64,000 nt of DNA, taken from the NCBI RefSeq assembly GCF_014201875.1, contig NZ_JACHFL010000002.1, positions 1-64,000 of the forward strand, in the 5' to 3' direction. This document shows positions 21,140 through 32,160 of the stretch, piece by piece; position 1 is the first letter of the stretch, and every line of letters begins with the position of its first letter. Under the pieces are notes generated by a model. That model was given only the letters and a program-made list of their open reading frames with translations. It had not been told where the DNA came from and searched no databases. The position numbers and the translations under genes are program-made. Source of the stretch: Deinococcus humi. Its GTDB lineage: Bacteria > Deinococcota > Deinococci > Deinococcales > Deinococcaceae.

Positions 21140-22497
21140 CCACCACGTCTTCCCCCGCGCGTGGCAGCACGGCCCGGCCCCGGCGCTGGCCGCTGTTCGT
21201 GCTGGGGGCGCTGCTGCTGGGCAGCGTGGGGGGCGGCCTCTATCTGGCCCGCACCGGGGCCGAGACTGCCGTGGCTGCTCCCACAGTGTCCACGGCAACA
21301 GTGCAGCGAGGCATGGTTCGGATCAGCGTCAATGGCCCTGGCACACTGGAGGCAGGGGCCACCCGCACGGTCGGGGCCGATCAGGCGGGCACCGTGGGCG
21401 CTGTGCCGCCGGTGGGCGAGCGCGTCACCAGGGGGCAACTGCTGACCCGCCTGAGCAGCGACACGGTGGAGCAGAATGTTCAGACCGCACAACTGAATCT
21501 GGACAAGGCCCGTGCCAGTCTGGACGCCACACGCGCCAACCAGGCCAGCAGCGCGGCGCAGCGGGGCAGCAGCGTGAGCAGCGCGCAGAACAGCGTCGCG
21601 CAGGCGCAGCAGACCCTGGCGGAGACGCAGCGCACCCTGGACGGGCAGCGGCAACTCCACGCCATCGGCGCGCTGTCGGACGCCGATCTGAACACCGCGC
21701 AGGCCAACGTGACCAAGGCAGAACTCGCGCTGGCCAGCGCCCGCGCGTCCCTGAACGCCGCCCAGACCCAGAGCAGCACAGGCCAGAGCAGCGACGCCGA
21801 GAACCTGCGCGGCGCCCAGATCGCGGTGCAGCAGGCGCAAACCGCTCTGGAAACCGCGCAGCAGTCGCGCGCCAGCCTCAAGCTGTACGCGCCGATCAGT
21901 GGCGTGGTTAGTACGGTGGGCGCCGACGCGGGCACGGTGGTCAACAGCGGCACCACCATCCTGACCATCCTGGACGACAGCACCCTGAATTTGCCCGTGC
22001 AGATCGACGAGACCGAGATCGCGGGCGTGCAGGCCGGACAGACGGCGGAAGTGACGCTGGACGCCTACGACGGTCAGACCTTCACCGGCAAGGTGGCGCG
22101 AGTGTCGCCAGGGGCCACGCAGTCCAGCGGCATCAGCGTGTTCACCGCCACGGTCACGCTGCCCAATCCGGACGGTCAGCTGCGCAGCGGCATGACCGCT
22201 GAGGCCGAGATCATCCAGAGTCAGGAACGTGGGCTGATCGTTCCCAGCAAAGCCATCCAGACGGTCCGGAACCGCAGTTACGTGGAGGTGCCCGGTGCGG
22301 AGCCTGAGCGCGTACGCGTCACGACGGGGGCCACCGACGGCACCAATACGGTGATCACCGACGGGCTGGCCGCCGGGCAGGAAGTGATCGTGCCCGGCAC
22401 GGCGCGCAGCACCTCGACCTCTGGCAGCTCGGGCACGCGCAACACGGGTGGCTTTGGCGGAGGCCCCCCTGGCGGCGGGTTTGGAGGTCAGCCATGA
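21136..22497 (+). CDS. HlyD/MacA-type periplasmic adaptor
   Basis: 453 aa. N-terminal membrane anchor (about residues 13-38), a barrel-sandwich (lipoyl-like) half, a long coiled-coil hairpin of Ala/Gln/Ser heptads (about 110-235), the returning lipoyl half (SLKLYAPISGVVSTVGADAG), a beta-barrel domain, and a Gly-rich C-terminal tail ([15 protein letters not shown]). This is the membrane-fusion subunit linking the inner-membrane transporter to a TolC-type channel. GTG start, overlapping the previous stop as GTGA; its own stop overlaps the ATPase gene by 4 nt. The Gly/Pro tail is unusual for MacA and resembles the tail of the secreted protein at 24.6 kb. Confidence 0.9.
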
Positions 22498-23255
22498 CCG
22501 CTCCACGCGCAATTCAAGCGACTGGGCCTGTGATTTCGCCGCCGCCCGTCGTGGATCTGCGCGGCATTCGCAAGGTCTACGAGCAGGGCGATGTGGTCTT
22601 CGAGGCCCTCAAAGGTGTGGACGTGCAGATCGTTCAGGGCGAGATGGTGGCGCTGATGGGGCCGTCGGGCAGCGGCAAGACCACCCTGATGCAGATCATC
22701 GGCCTGCTGGACCGCCCCAGTGCGGGCAGCTACGTCCTGGGCGGGCGCGACGTGACCACCCTCAGCGAGAACGAGCGCGCCGAGGCCCGCAACACCGACA
22801 TCGGCTTCGTGTTCCAGGCCTTTCACCTGTTGCCCAGATTGAACCTGCTGGAAAACGTGGAGGTGCCGCTGACCTACGCCGGGGTGACTGCCGCCGAGCG
22901 CCGCGAACGTGCCCTTGACGTGCTGCGCCGCGTGGGCCTGGAGGACAAGGCCCGCAATCTGCCCAGTCAGATCAGCGGCGGGCAGAAACAGCGCGTGGCG
23001 GTGGCCCGCGCCCTGGCAGGCAGCCCCCGCCTGCTGCTGGCCGACGAGCCGACGGGCAACCTGGACACCCGCACCGGCGAGGAGGTCATGGCCCTGTTCG
23101 GTGAATTGCATGCCGAGGGCACCACGGTGGTGCTGGTCACGCACGAGCCGGAGATCGGCGCCTACGCCGAGCGCATCATCCGCGTGCGTGACGGCCTGGT
23201 GGAATCCGATGAGCGACAGACCCCCAGACGGGCAGACAGGCGGTCAGGCCCATGA
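22494..23255 (+). CDS. ABC transporter ATP-binding protein (MacB/LolD type)
   Basis: 253 aa. Walker [10 protein letters not shown] (residues 56-64), Q-loop in [21 protein letters not shown] signature [15 protein letters not shown], Walker [13 protein letters not shown] and a switch histidine in VLVTHEPE. The sequence belongs to the MacB/LolD/FtsE branch. In E. coli MacB this domain is fused to the permease; here it is a separate gene coupled to the permease gene by an ATGA overlap. It drives the mechanotransmission exporter of this operon. Function of the ATPase is certain; the cargo (antibiotic, peptide, lipoprotein or siderophore) is not. Confidence 0.95.
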   Translation: MTAPRAIQATGPVISPPPVVDLRGIRKVYEQGDVVFEALKGVDVQIVQGEMVALMGPSGSGKTTLMQIIGLLDRPSAGSYVLGGRDVTTLSENERAEARNTDIGFVFQAFHLLPRLNLLENVEVPLTYAGVTAAERRERALDVLRRVGLEDKARNLPSQISGGQKQRVAVARALAGSPRLLLADEPTGNLDTRTGEEVMALFGELHAEGTTVVLVTHEPEIGAYAERIIRVRDGLVESDERQTPRRADRRSGP

Positions 23256-24568
23256 CCACCACCTCCGAGCCCCAGCAGGAACGGGCGGCGGAGCGGTCTG
23301 CGCCGCCCGTGCGTCGGGGCGGCATCGGTCTGGGCGGGGCCTTCACGATTGCGTGGCGGGCCATTGTCGGCACGCCCATGCGTTCGATCCTCACCGCGCT
23401 GGGCGTGATCATCGGCGTGGCGGCGGTGGTGGCGCTGACCGCCATCGGGCAGGGCAGCACGGCGGGCGTCACCGACCGGCTGGAATCACTGGGCACCAAC
23501 CTGCTGACGGTCCAGAGCGCGCGTGGCGGCGGGGGTGGGAGTCTGGTGCGGGGCGGCCCCCGCCAGACCATTACCGTCAAGGACGCCGAGGCGCTGGCCG
23601 CTGCCTTCGGAGACCGCGTTTCGGGCGTGGCCCCCACCGTCAACAGCAACGTGCAGGCCAAGCTGGGCAGCCTGAACACCCAGGCCAGCGTGGTGGGCAC
23701 GTGGCCCGCCTACGCCACGGTCCGCAACAGCCCGGTAGAGGCCGGGGACTACTTCACGCAGGCCGACGTGGATGGACGCAAGCGTACGGCGGTCATCGGC
23801 CACCAAGTGTTGGTTGACCTGTGGGGCGAGGGTGCTGTGGACACGGACGCCCTGAACCAGAAGATCCGCCTGGGCAGCGTGACCTTCACGGTGGTGGGCG
23901 TGCTGCCAGACAAGGGCAACAGCGGCTTCGGCAATGCCAACAGCCAGGTTCTGATTCCCCTGAGCACCTACCTCCAGCGCTTCTCGCGCACCAACAGTGC
24001 GGGGGGGCAGCCCACCGTCAGCAACGTATACCTCTCGGCCAGCAACGCCAAGGATCTGACTCAGCTCCAGACCGACGTGACCGATCTGCTCAGCGTGCGT
24101 CATGATCAGACCGATCCCGACAACCTAGACTTTCAGGTGCAGAACCAGGCCGACAGTCTGGCGAGCCTGAACGCCATCACCTCGACGCTGACCATCCTGG
24201 TGGGGGCCATCGCAGGGATCAGCCTGCTGGTGGGCGGCATCGGCATCATGAACATCATGCTGGTGTCGGTCACCGAGCGCACCCGCGAGATCGGCGTTCG
24301 CAAGGCGCTGGGGGCCAAGCCGCGCGACATCCTCACGCAGTTTCTGGTGGAGGCGTCGCTGCTGTCCATCGGCGGCGGTGTGATTGGCCTGGGCCTGGGC
24401 ATCGCGGCGGCCTATGCGGGCAAGTTCTTCAGCATCGCGCCCGTCTTCTCTCCCACACCCATCATCATCGCCTTCATCTTCAGCGCCCTGGTGGGCATCT
24501 TCTTCGGCTACTACCCGGCCGCGCGGGCCGCGCGGTTAGACCCGGTGGACAGCCTGCGTTACGAATGA
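23252..24568 (+). CDS. MacB/FtsX-family ABC permease
   Basis: 438 aa. MacB layout: a first membrane helix (about 32-55; LTALGVIIGVAAVVALTAIG), a large periplasmic MacB domain (about 60-310), then three C-terminal helices containing LLVGGIGIMNIMLVSVTERTREIG in two blocks and IGVRKALGAKPRDI. It ends with YYPAARAARLDPVDSLRYE, the conserved MacB terminus. Together with the ATPase, the adaptor and the TolC-like proteins it forms a complete tripartite exporter. Last gene of the overlapping run; the next gene starts 52 nt later with its own Shine-Dalgarno site. Confidence 0.93.
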   Translation: MTTTSEPQQERAAERSAPPVRRGGIGLGGAFTIAWRAIVGTPMRSILTALGVIIGVAAVVALTAIGQGSTAGVTDRLESLGTNLLTVQSARGGGGGSLVRGGPRQTITVKDAEALAAAFGDRVSGVAPTVNSNVQAKLGSLNTQASVVGTWPAYATVRNSPVEAGDYFTQADVDGRKRTAVIGHQVLVDLWGEGAVDTDALNQKIRLGSVTFTVVGVLPDKGNSGFGNANSQVLIPLSTYLQRFSRTNSAGGQPTVSNVYLSASNAKDLTQLQTDVTDLLSVRHDQTDPDNLDFQVQNQADSLASLNAITSTLTILVGAIAGISLLVGGIGIMNIMLVSVTERTREIGVRKALGAKPRDILTQFLVEASLLSIGGGVIGLGLGIAAAYAGKFFSIAPVFSPTPIIIAFIFSALVGIFFGYYPAARAARLDPVDSLRYE

Positions 24569-24620
24569 GCTTGACCGCCCACGTCTTGATTCCCACACCT
24601 CACTCCAAGGAGCAACGCCC

Positions 24621-25226
24621 ATGAAAAACAGCCTCTTCCTGACCAGCGTTTTGATCCTCTCCGCCTTCGCCTCGGCGCAGCAGAACACCCCGAACCGCCA
24701 GATGACGCCGGAAATGCGCGCCCGCATGGCGCAATTCCAGTCCATCAACGATCTGGCACAGGATATTCGTCTGCTGCCTGAACTGGAGAAAAACAAGGCC
24801 ACCGCCCTGACCAAAGCACAGGCCAAGCAATTGTTGCCGATCCTAACCGCCCTGCAGAAGGCGACGAGTGTGCAGCCCAATGACGCCAAGAAGTACCTGT
24901 CGCAGATCGAGGACAAACTTCTGACCGACAAGCAGCTCACCGCGCTGGACGGCCTGATGCTCAAGGCCGAGCAGCAGCGGGCCGCCCAGCGTGCCCAGCG
25001 TGGGACGAACGGCGCAGGCGGGCAGGGGCAGGGAGGTGTGCGGATTCCCGGCGTGCCCGGCGGCTTTGGCGGTGGTTTCGGTGGTCAGCGTCCCGGTGGT
25101 CAGGGCGCGGCAGGCGGCCAGAACGCACAGGGCGGCCAGTTCGATCCCAGCAAGTTCAACCCCTTCAAGCAGGGCCGTGCGGCGGACGCCTTGAAGGCGT
25201 ACATCGCCGTATTGCAGAAGAAGTAG
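24621..25226 (+). CDS. Secreted Gly-rich protein downstream of the efflux operon
   Basis: 201 aa. Signal peptide (residues 1-20, cut after ASAQ), then a helical region in which ALTKAQAKQLLPILTALQ and LLTDKQLTALDGLMLKAEQ look like two related helices (about 68-125). A Gly/Gln-rich disordered stretch (about 130-180) and a short helical tail follow. Family not recognised; the small helical periplasmic plan loosely recalls Spy/CpxP-type chaperones, but key motifs are not visible. AAGGAG lies 9 nt before the ATG. Its place behind the exporter suggests a periplasmic accessory or cargo-binding role (inference). A terminator follows. Confidence 0.75.
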   Translation: MKNSLFLTSVLILSAFASAQQNTPNRQMTPEMRARMAQFQSINDLAQDIRLLPELEKNKATALTKAQAKQLLPILTALQKATSVQPNDAKKYLSQIEDKLLTDKQLTALDGLMLKAEQQRAAQRAQRGTNGAGGQGQGGVRIPGVPGGFGGGFGGQRPGGQGAAGGQNAQGGQFDPSKFNPFKQGRAADALKAYIAVLQKK

Positions 25227-25240
25227 AGGGGGCAGAAGGG

Positions 25241-25278
25241 CGTGCCCTATCCGAACATTGGATAGGGCACGTCTTCTT
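25241..25278 (+). terminator. Terminator closing the efflux region
   Basis: Perfect 12-bp stem CGTGCCCTATCC (25241-25252) with its complement (25260-25271), 7-nt loop, followed by TCTTCTTC. It ends transcription after the secreted Gly-rich protein. Confidence 0.8.
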
Positions 25279-25480
25279 CAGGTTTCACTCCGGGGCTCCG
25301 GCGTAGGTTTCGCTCCGTGAAACAGTGTGGGACTGGTTTGACCACGCAGTGTGGGCAGAAAGTCGCTCACGCACTCGCACTTGTGCGGGCTCAGCTCCCC
25401 GTGCGGCGGAACTCCCCGACGCTCATGATCCCTCCTGCCTCCCAATTGTCCCGCCCCAGCCATGCTGAAATAGGGGTCTG

Positions 25481-25906
25481 ATGGCCGCCTCTTCCCCCCA
25501 CAACGCGCAGCAGGCCGAGGCCGGACGCACGCCGACCCTGGCCGTGTTGGTCGGCATTTTCATGGTGACGATCACGCCGTTCGTGGCTGGGCTGGTGCAG
25601 GGGCAGACGGCGGACTGGACGCGCAACCTGCTGTATGCCATCGCCACTGGTGTTCTGCTGTTTAACGTCTGGCGCGGCAGCGTGTGGGCGTGGCGGCTGA
25701 CTGTGGGGTTTTGCATGGTGGCAGGGCTGGTGGTGTTCGTGGTCGGCATGCTGGCCGGTTCGGTGGCGTGGCAGGGCTGGGTGGTCAGTGGGGCCGGGCT
25801 GGCTTACCTGCTGCTGGGCACCGCGCTGGTGGGCACCGCCGTCATTCGCGCTTTTCTGGACTCCCGCTGGGCAGCGCGGGGGCGGCAGCTGAGAGGCAAG
25901 GCGTGA
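25481..25906 (+). CDS. Four-helix membrane protein of unknown function
   Basis: 141 aa. After a hydrophilic N terminus of about 18 residues, four membrane segments are evident (about 19-42, 49-66, 70-95 and 100-124), ending in a basic tail (SRWAARGRQLRGK). Family not recognised. Its stop overlaps the GTG of the RNHCP gene (GTGA), so the two are co-translated. No Shine-Dalgarno site is obvious. The preceding 200 bp hold no gene. Confidence 0.75.
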   Translation: MAASSPHNAQQAEAGRTPTLAVLVGIFMVTITPFVAGLVQGQTADWTRNLLYAIATGVLLFNVWRGSVWAWRLTVGFCMVAGLVVFVVGMLAGSVAWQGWVVSGAGLAYLLLGTALVGTAVIRAFLDSRWAARGRQLRGKA

Positions 25907-26250
25907 CTGACACGGCGGGCCGCCGCTTCGTCGTGCAGGGTACCAACAACTCCTTTGTGTGCCAGCACTGCGGCATACAGGTCCTGCCACTGACCAACGG
26001 CAGCGTCCGCAACCATTGCCCTGCGTGTCTGCACAGCCTGCATGTGGACGTCTTGCCCGGTGACCGCGCCAGCACCTGCCACGGTCTACTGGTGCCGGTA
26101 GGCGCAGAGCAGAGCGGAAAGAAAGGCTGGATCATCGTCCACCAGTGCGCCAGGTGTGGGTTCACGGGCCGTAACCGCACCGCCCTGGACGATCCACGGC
26201 AGCCGGACGACTGGGACGCGTTGATCGCGCTGACCACAAGAGGGCGGTAG
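25903..26250 (+). CDS. RNHCP-domain zinc-binding protein
   Basis: 115 aa. It carries the RNHCP pattern: FVCQHCGIQVLPL, then the name-giving RNHCPACLHSLHVD, and a later HQCARCGFTGRNRT, giving three Cys-x2-Cys pairs arranged as zinc ribbons. RNHCP proteins are small and of unknown function, possibly nucleic-acid binding. GTG start coupled by GTGA to the upstream membrane-protein gene; this start places the first zinc motif at about residue 20 as in relatives. Confidence 0.9.
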   Translation: MTDTAGRRFVVQGTNNSFVCQHCGIQVLPLTNGSVRNHCPACLHSLHVDVLPGDRASTCHGLLVPVGAEQSGKKGWIIVHQCARCGFTGRNRTALDDPRQPDDWDALIALTTRGR

Positions 26251-26314
26251 ACCGACAGGCTGAAGATCTGTCTTTCCCGGCCCCGGGCGCAACCCGGACA
26301 GTATCCTGTGCCCC

Positions 26315-26488
26315 ATGGCTCTCTGGATTTTCTGCGGGTTCATCCTGCTCAGCGCGACCTTTATCCTGATGCTCAGCATGGGGCCGCTCAAGGCTGCGCC
26401 GAATGCGGGAGCGCTGCGAACGGTGGCCTTCGTGCAGTTCGCCGCCGCTGCCCTGCTGGCTGTGGCGCGCGTGGCAGGCGCCGCGTGA
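26315..26488 (+). CDS. 57-residue two-helix membrane protein
   Basis: Small ORF with two hydrophobic segments (about residues 3-22 and 36-54) separated by a short basic loop (KAAPNAGALR). TATCCT (26302-26307) lies 7 nt before the ATG, the leaderless layout. Its TGA overlaps the GTG of the following hydrolase gene (GTGA), matching the tight coupling of this gene run. The combination of promoter-like spacing, membrane composition and overlap supports a real gene. Function unknown. Confidence 0.65.
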   Translation: MALWIFCGFILLSATFILMLSMGPLKAAPNAGALRTVAFVQFAAAALLAVARVAGAA

Positions 26489-27404
26489 CGGGCATGGGCA
26501 GCGCCGTGAAGGGCGTGCAGACGATCGACCTGAAGTTTCAGAACACTCCCGGCGTGATCGCCTCCTACCTTCTCGACACCGGGGATGGGCTGGCGGTGGT
26601 GGACACCGGGCCAAGCAGCACCCTGCCCGCGCTGAGCGCCCGCCTGGAGGCACTGGGCGCGACGCTGGACGACGTGCGCCATCTGCTGCTCACGCATATC
26701 CACTTTGACCATGCTGGGGCCGCCGGAACCATCCTCGCGCGGGTGCCGGGGGCGCGGGCCTACGTTCATGAGCGCGGCGCAAAACACCTGGCCAGCCCGG
26801 AACGCTTGGTGGCCAGTGCCACCCAGATCTACGGTGACGCGATGGATCGCCTGTGGGGCGAGATGCTGCCTATTCCACCTGAGAAACTGACCGTGCTGGC
26901 GGGCGGCGAAACACTTCAGATCGGCAACCTCGCCGTGGACGCCCTGTACACGCCGGGCCACGCGGTTCACCATCTGGCCTACCACATCGGGCCGGATCTG
27001 TTCGTGGGAGACGTGGGCGGAGTGCGTCTGGACACGCGCCAGACCCCGCGTGCGCCCACGCCGCCGCCGGATATCAATCTGGAAGTCTGGAGACAGAGCG
27101 TGGCGGCGTTGCGCGAACGGGACGCCGGGACCCTGCATCTGGCCCATTTCGGCAGCTATCCCCACGAGGCTGCCCACTGGGACGGGCTGCTGGACAAGAT
27201 GGAGCTGGACGCGCGGCGGATCCACGCCGGAATGGAGGCGGAACAGGACTTTGAGACGATCTCTGAGGCGTATACCAAAGTGCTGATGCAGGAACTGCTG
27301 GCGGAAGGTGAGGATCTGCCCTCCCGCTACGATTTCGCCTGTCCGCCGTGGATGAGCGTGCAGGGCTTGATGCGCTACTGGCAGAAAAAAGCGGTGCGTC
27401 CGTC

Positions 27405-27408
<4 letters not shown>
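26485..27408 (+). CDS. Metallo-beta-lactamase-fold hydrolase
   Basis: 307 aa from the GTG that overlaps the previous stop; an ATG three codons later is an alternative. The metal-binding motif THIHFDHAG (about residues 72-80), further histidines in TPGHAVHHLAYH, and the aspartate of GPDLFVGDVGG define an MBL-fold hydrolase, with an extra C-terminal helical region (about 215-307). Substrate unknown; relatives include glyoxalase II-like and quorum-quenching enzymes. The stop overlaps the purD start (TTGA), so both are translated from one message. Confidence 0.87.
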
Positions 27409-28652
<1,244 letters not shown>

Positions 28653-28776
28653 GGACTGGCTCCCTCCGCCTCCGGGGATTCGTGAACTGCGGCCTGCTTC
28701 AGGCTTCCGCTTTCCTGTAGACTGACGGGCTGACCCTGCCTCCGGCACAGAGAGGCGAGAGGACGGAGGAGAGCGC

Positions 28777-30273
28777 ATGACGCAAATGATCGATTCACCT
28801 GCGACGGTGAACAAGCAGGAACGGCCCACCCGTAAGGTCGGCTTTATCAGCCTGGGCTGCCCCAAGGCACTGGTGGACAGCGAGCGTATCCTGACCCAGC
28901 TGCGCGTGGAGGGCTATGAGGTGTCCCCCAGCTACGAGGGCGCGGACGCTGTGGTGGTCAACACCTGCGGCTTCATCACGCCCGCCGTGGAGGAGTCCCT
29001 GAGCGCCATCGGTGAGGCGCTGGACGCCACGGGCCGCGTGATCGTCACCGGTTGCCTGGGAGAGCGCCCCGAGAAGATCCTGGAGCGTCACCCCAAAGTC
29101 GCCGCCATCACCGGCAGCGAGGCCGTGGACGACGTGATGATGCACGTGCGCGAGCTGCTTCCCATCGAGACGGACGAGTTTACTGGCGTCCTGCCTGTCG
29201 CTGCTCCCGGAATGCGTCCTGAGCGCGAGCTGGCCAGACACGGCGACGTGTTCGCGCCCACCATCAAGCTGACGCCCCGGCACTACGCCTACGTCAAGAT
29301 CGCCGAGGGCTGTAACCACACCTGCGCGTTTTGCATCATTCCCAAGCTGCGCGGCCTGCAGGTGTCACGCGACGCTGGCGCGGTGCTGTACGAGGCCTTC
29401 CGGTTGATCGCGGGCGGCACCAAGGAACTGATGGTGATCTCGCAGGACACCTCCGCCTACGGGGTGGACCTGCGCTACCGCGAGTCCGAGTTTCAGGGCG
29501 AACAGGTCCGCGCCCACCTGACCGATCTGGCCGTCAAGCTGGGGGAAATGGGCGCGTGGGTGCGCATGCACTACGTCTACCCGTACCCGCACGTGGACAG
29601 AATCGTGGAATTGATGGCGCAGGGCAAAATCCTGCCGTACCTGGACGTGCCGCTGCAACATGCCTCGCCCCGCATCCTGAAACTGATGCGGCGGCCCGGC
29701 GCGGGCAAGCAGCTGGACACCATCCGGCGCTGGCGCACCATCTGCCCCGAACTGACCATCCGCAGCACCTTTATCGTGGGCTTCCCTGGCGAGACGGAGG
29801 AAGAGTTCCAGGAATTGCTGACCTTCCTGGAGGACGCGAGGCTGGACCGTGTGGGCGCCTTCGCCTACTCGGACGTGGAGGAAGCCGACGCCAACGCGCT
29901 GCCGGATCCCGTGCCAGACGACGTGAAACAGGATCGCCTCGCCCGCTTCATGGAGGTGGCCCAGCGCATCAGCACCGAGCGTCTGGCCGAGAAGGTGGGG
30001 CGCGTGATGGACGTGATCATCGACGAGTTCAACGACGACGAAGACGATGCGCCGGGAACACGTCTGATCGGACGGACCAAGGGCGACGCTCCTGGCATTG
30101 ATGGGCAGGTCTACCTGTTCGCAGGCGACTTCGCGGGTCAGATTAAAATTGGCGATATCGTGCGCGTCCGGATTGAGGACAGCGACGAATACGATCTGTT
30201 CGGGGAAGTGGTGGAACGCCCCGAGTGGAAGCCGAATGTGCCACAGTTGGGGCATTTCGGGGGGCATCACTGA
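28777..30273 (+). CDS. rimO: Ribosomal protein S12 methylthiotransferase RimO
   Basis: 498 aa, radical-SAM methylthiotransferase that modifies the conserved aspartate of ribosomal protein S12. The N-terminal UPF0004 domain supplies Cys28 ([12 protein letters not shown]), Cys64 (VNTCGF) and Cys93 (TGCLGE) for the auxiliary cluster. The radical-SAM triad is Cys179, Cys183 and Cys186 (GCNHTCAFC), followed by a C-terminal TRAM domain (about 430-490). [12 protein letters not shown] is diagnostic of RimO versus MiaB. A purine-rich GGAGGAG lies 5-6 nt before the ATG. Single gene ended by a strong terminator. Confidence 0.96.
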   Translation: MTQMIDSPATVNKQERPTRKVGFISLGCPKALVDSERILTQLRVEGYEVSPSYEGADAVVVNTCGFITPAVEESLSAIGEALDATGRVIVTGCLGERPEKILERHPKVAAITGSEAVDDVMMHVRELLPIETDEFTGVLPVAAPGMRPERELARHGDVFAPTIKLTPRHYAYVKIAEGCNHTCAFCIIPKLRGLQVSRDAGAVLYEAFRLIAGGTKELMVISQDTSAYGVDLRYRESEFQGEQVRAHLTDLAVKLGEMGAWVRMHYVYPYPHVDRIVELMAQGKILPYLDVPLQHASPRILKLMRRPGAGKQLDTIRRWRTICPELTIRSTFIVGFPGETEEEFQELLTFLEDARLDRVGAFAYSDVEEADANALPDPVPDDVKQDRLARFMEVAQRISTERLAEKVGRVMDVIIDEFNDDEDDAPGTRLIGRTKGDAPGIDGQVYLFAGDFAGQIKIGDIVRVRIEDSDEYDLFGEVVERPEWKPNVPQLGHFGGHH

Positions 30274-30288
30274 GGCCGCTCTAGATTG

Positions 30289-30339
30289 GCAAAAAAGCTG
30301 GGGACCGCATCTCTTTCCTGCGGTCCCCAGCTTTTTTGC
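30289..30339. terminator. Bidirectional terminator between rimO and the flavoprotein gene
   Basis: A perfect 21-bp inverted repeat (30289-30309 and 30319-30339) with a 9-nt loop. The arms carry A6 on the left and T6 on the right, so either strand gives a GC stem followed by a U-run. It serves the two convergent genes. Confidence 0.92.
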
Positions 30340-30345
30340 TGCTGC

Positions 30346-31806
30346 CTATGCTCCCGGCGTATAGCGCCCCAGCAGGAACTCGACGACATCCTCTGCCCGG
30401 TACCCAAGCGGCCACGCGGCGATGTCATTCAGGCTGTCGCCGCTGGTCATCAGTGAATCTTCCACGTACCCGCCCTTCTGTACCTGAGCGTATCCGGCGT
30501 CGGTCATCAGGGCGTTGCACAGGCATTTGCGGCCCACGGTGTCCTCAATTTTGCCCCCCTTGGACAGATAGGCATCCACGGGTTCGGCGGCGCAGCGCAG
30601 CCCCGTTTTGCCGTCCTCGGCGGCGTAGGCTTCACGCAGGTAGCCGATGTCGCACACGCGTGGGCGCGCCGCGTACAACTCGGGGCTGGCCAGGGTATCA
30701 CTCAGCTGCACCACCTTGAACGGGAATCCGGTAGGGGAGGCCAGGGGATCGGTGTAGACGTCCACCCCACCCTCCTTCGTCAGCCCATGAACCTGCTCCC
30801 GTAGGTCGTCGCGCAGACCGCTGTCGGCGCAGTACGCGAATAGCGTGCCCACCTGAATGCCCGCTGCGCCGCGCGCCAGCGCTTCCTGCAAGGCTTCGGG
30901 GGTGGCTCGACTGCCCGCCAGCCAGAACGGCAGGCCGAGCTTTTTCATCTCATCCAGATCGGCGATGTCGCGCTCGCCGTAGATCGGCTGGCCGGACTCG
31001 TCGAACGTGGGATTCCCGCGTGGCGGCGCATTGTGGCCCCCGGCGGTGGGACCCTCGATCACGAAACCCTCTACCGAACCGCTGGCCTTCTTCATCAGCA
31101 CCCCTGCCAGAATGTGCGAGGTGACAATGGGGTAGAACTTCGGGCGCTTCAACTCGCGCCGCTCCAGTCCGTATTCGGTGGGATCGAAGGTGAGAACGGC
31201 CGCTTCCCCGCCCTTGACGTCTAGCTTGATCGAGGCCTGCCCCCCCGCCGCGAAGGCGTCCAGAACGCCTGGAATCTCACGCGGAATGCCCGCACCCATG
31301 ATCACGACGTCGGCTCCGGCCAGCATCGCGCCGTAGAGGGCCGGGACAGTGTGCAGTTGCAGCTTGGTGAGCAGGTTGACGCCCACTGGATTGTCATGCC
31401 CCTCGCGCGCCAGGAACACCTCGACGAAGCTGCCCATCACACCCAGCTCCCAGGCCGCGCCGTGCTTGGTTACGGTGGGTAGAGGCACACGGCGGTACGA
31501 CTGGCCGGGGGCGCGCCCGCCTTCCAGGAAGTACATCCTGATAACCTTCTCGGCGCGCTCCTGGTTGGGGTAGGCGGCCAGGGCGCGGCGCACGTGGCCG
31601 CCCTCATCCCCGTCCTGCAGGCGTCGCACCAGCACGTTGTCGATGCCGGTGCAGGACACGATCCCCAGCTGCCCGATCCGGGAAACGGCCTTCGCCAGCT
31701 CCCAGTGCGAGATGCCCACGCCCATGCCGCCCTGAATGATCTGCGGCAGCGCGGGAGTGCGGGGAGCAGGAATGGTGGAAGTGGTTGCTGTGGGAGTTTG
31801 CGTCAT
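30346..31806 (-). CDS. Nitronate monooxygenase-like flavoprotein
   Basis: 486 aa. FMN-binding TIM barrel of the nitronate monooxygenase/2-nitropropane dioxygenase family: QIIQGGMGVGISHWELA at the N terminus, PVGVNLLTKLQ, GADVVIMGAGIPREIPG, EGPTAGGHNAPPRGNP and GAAGIQVGTLFAYC. It is about 130 residues longer than standard enzymes; the extra C-terminal part (about 385-486) contains CDIGYLREAY, GLRCAAEP and GRKCLCNALMT. This matches a long subfamily related to PfaD-type enoyl reductases, so oxidation of nitronates may not be the real activity. The ATG is preferred because AAAGG precedes it and the longer reading is Arg/Pro-rich and not protein-like. Confidence 0.85.
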   Translation of the reverse strand: MTQTPTATTSTIPAPRTPALPQIIQGGMGVGISHWELAKAVSRIGQLGIVSCTGIDNVLVRRLQDGDEGGHVRRALAAYPNQERAEKVIRMYFLEGGRAPGQSYRRVPLPTVTKHGAAWELGVMGSFVEVFLAREGHDNPVGVNLLTKLQLHTVPALYGAMLAGADVVIMGAGIPREIPGVLDAFAAGGQASIKLDVKGGEAAVLTFDPTEYGLERRELKRPKFYPIVTSHILAGVLMKKASGSVEGFVIEGPTAGGHNAPPRGNPTFDESGQPIYGERDIADLDEMKKLGLPFWLAGSRATPEALQEALARGAAGIQVGTLFAYCADSGLRDDLREQVHGLTKEGGVDVYTDPLASPTGFPFKVVQLSDTLASPELYAARPRVCDIGYLREAYAAEDGKTGLRCAAEPVDAYLSKGGKIEDTVGRKCLCNALMTDAGYAQVQKGGYVEDSLMTSGDSLNDIAAWPLGYRAEDVVEFLLGRYTPGA

Positions 31807-32160
31807 GTTCAAAGACCTTTGGAGACGCCGGAGTCGGCGGAATAGATGTGGACGGGGTGCAGGATGAGGCACTTAGCAAGGGGCTCTGACCGAAAAGGGC
31901 AGAGTCTTCCCCGGTATATTTCACTAGTATTCCACTGCTCCACTCAGGAATCGGCAAGTTGGAACGCAGTCAAAAGGCCAGCTCAATAAGGACGGGGTGG
32001 GCTGCGAAGTGCCTGAGCGTCGGAAGGCCACCTGCCCAATCCCTGGGGCGGGGTCTGCCGAAAAGGGTGGCTGACCTCCGGGAACGTTCCGTACAGCCGC
32101 CCGTGAGGGCGGAGGTGATGTGGAAGGCCACTGTAAGGCCGGGACGCTTACACTTCTCCG
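31807..32160. other. 354-bp divergent intergenic region
   Basis: This space separates the leftward flavoprotein gene from the rightward prepilin peptidase gene. No gene is supported. A -10-like TACACT (32149-32154) lies 6 nt before the peptidase GTG, suggesting a leaderless transcript. On the minus strand TTGCCG and TGGAAT, 17 nt apart near 31955-31930, are a weak promoter candidate for the flavoprotein. Confidence 0.5.
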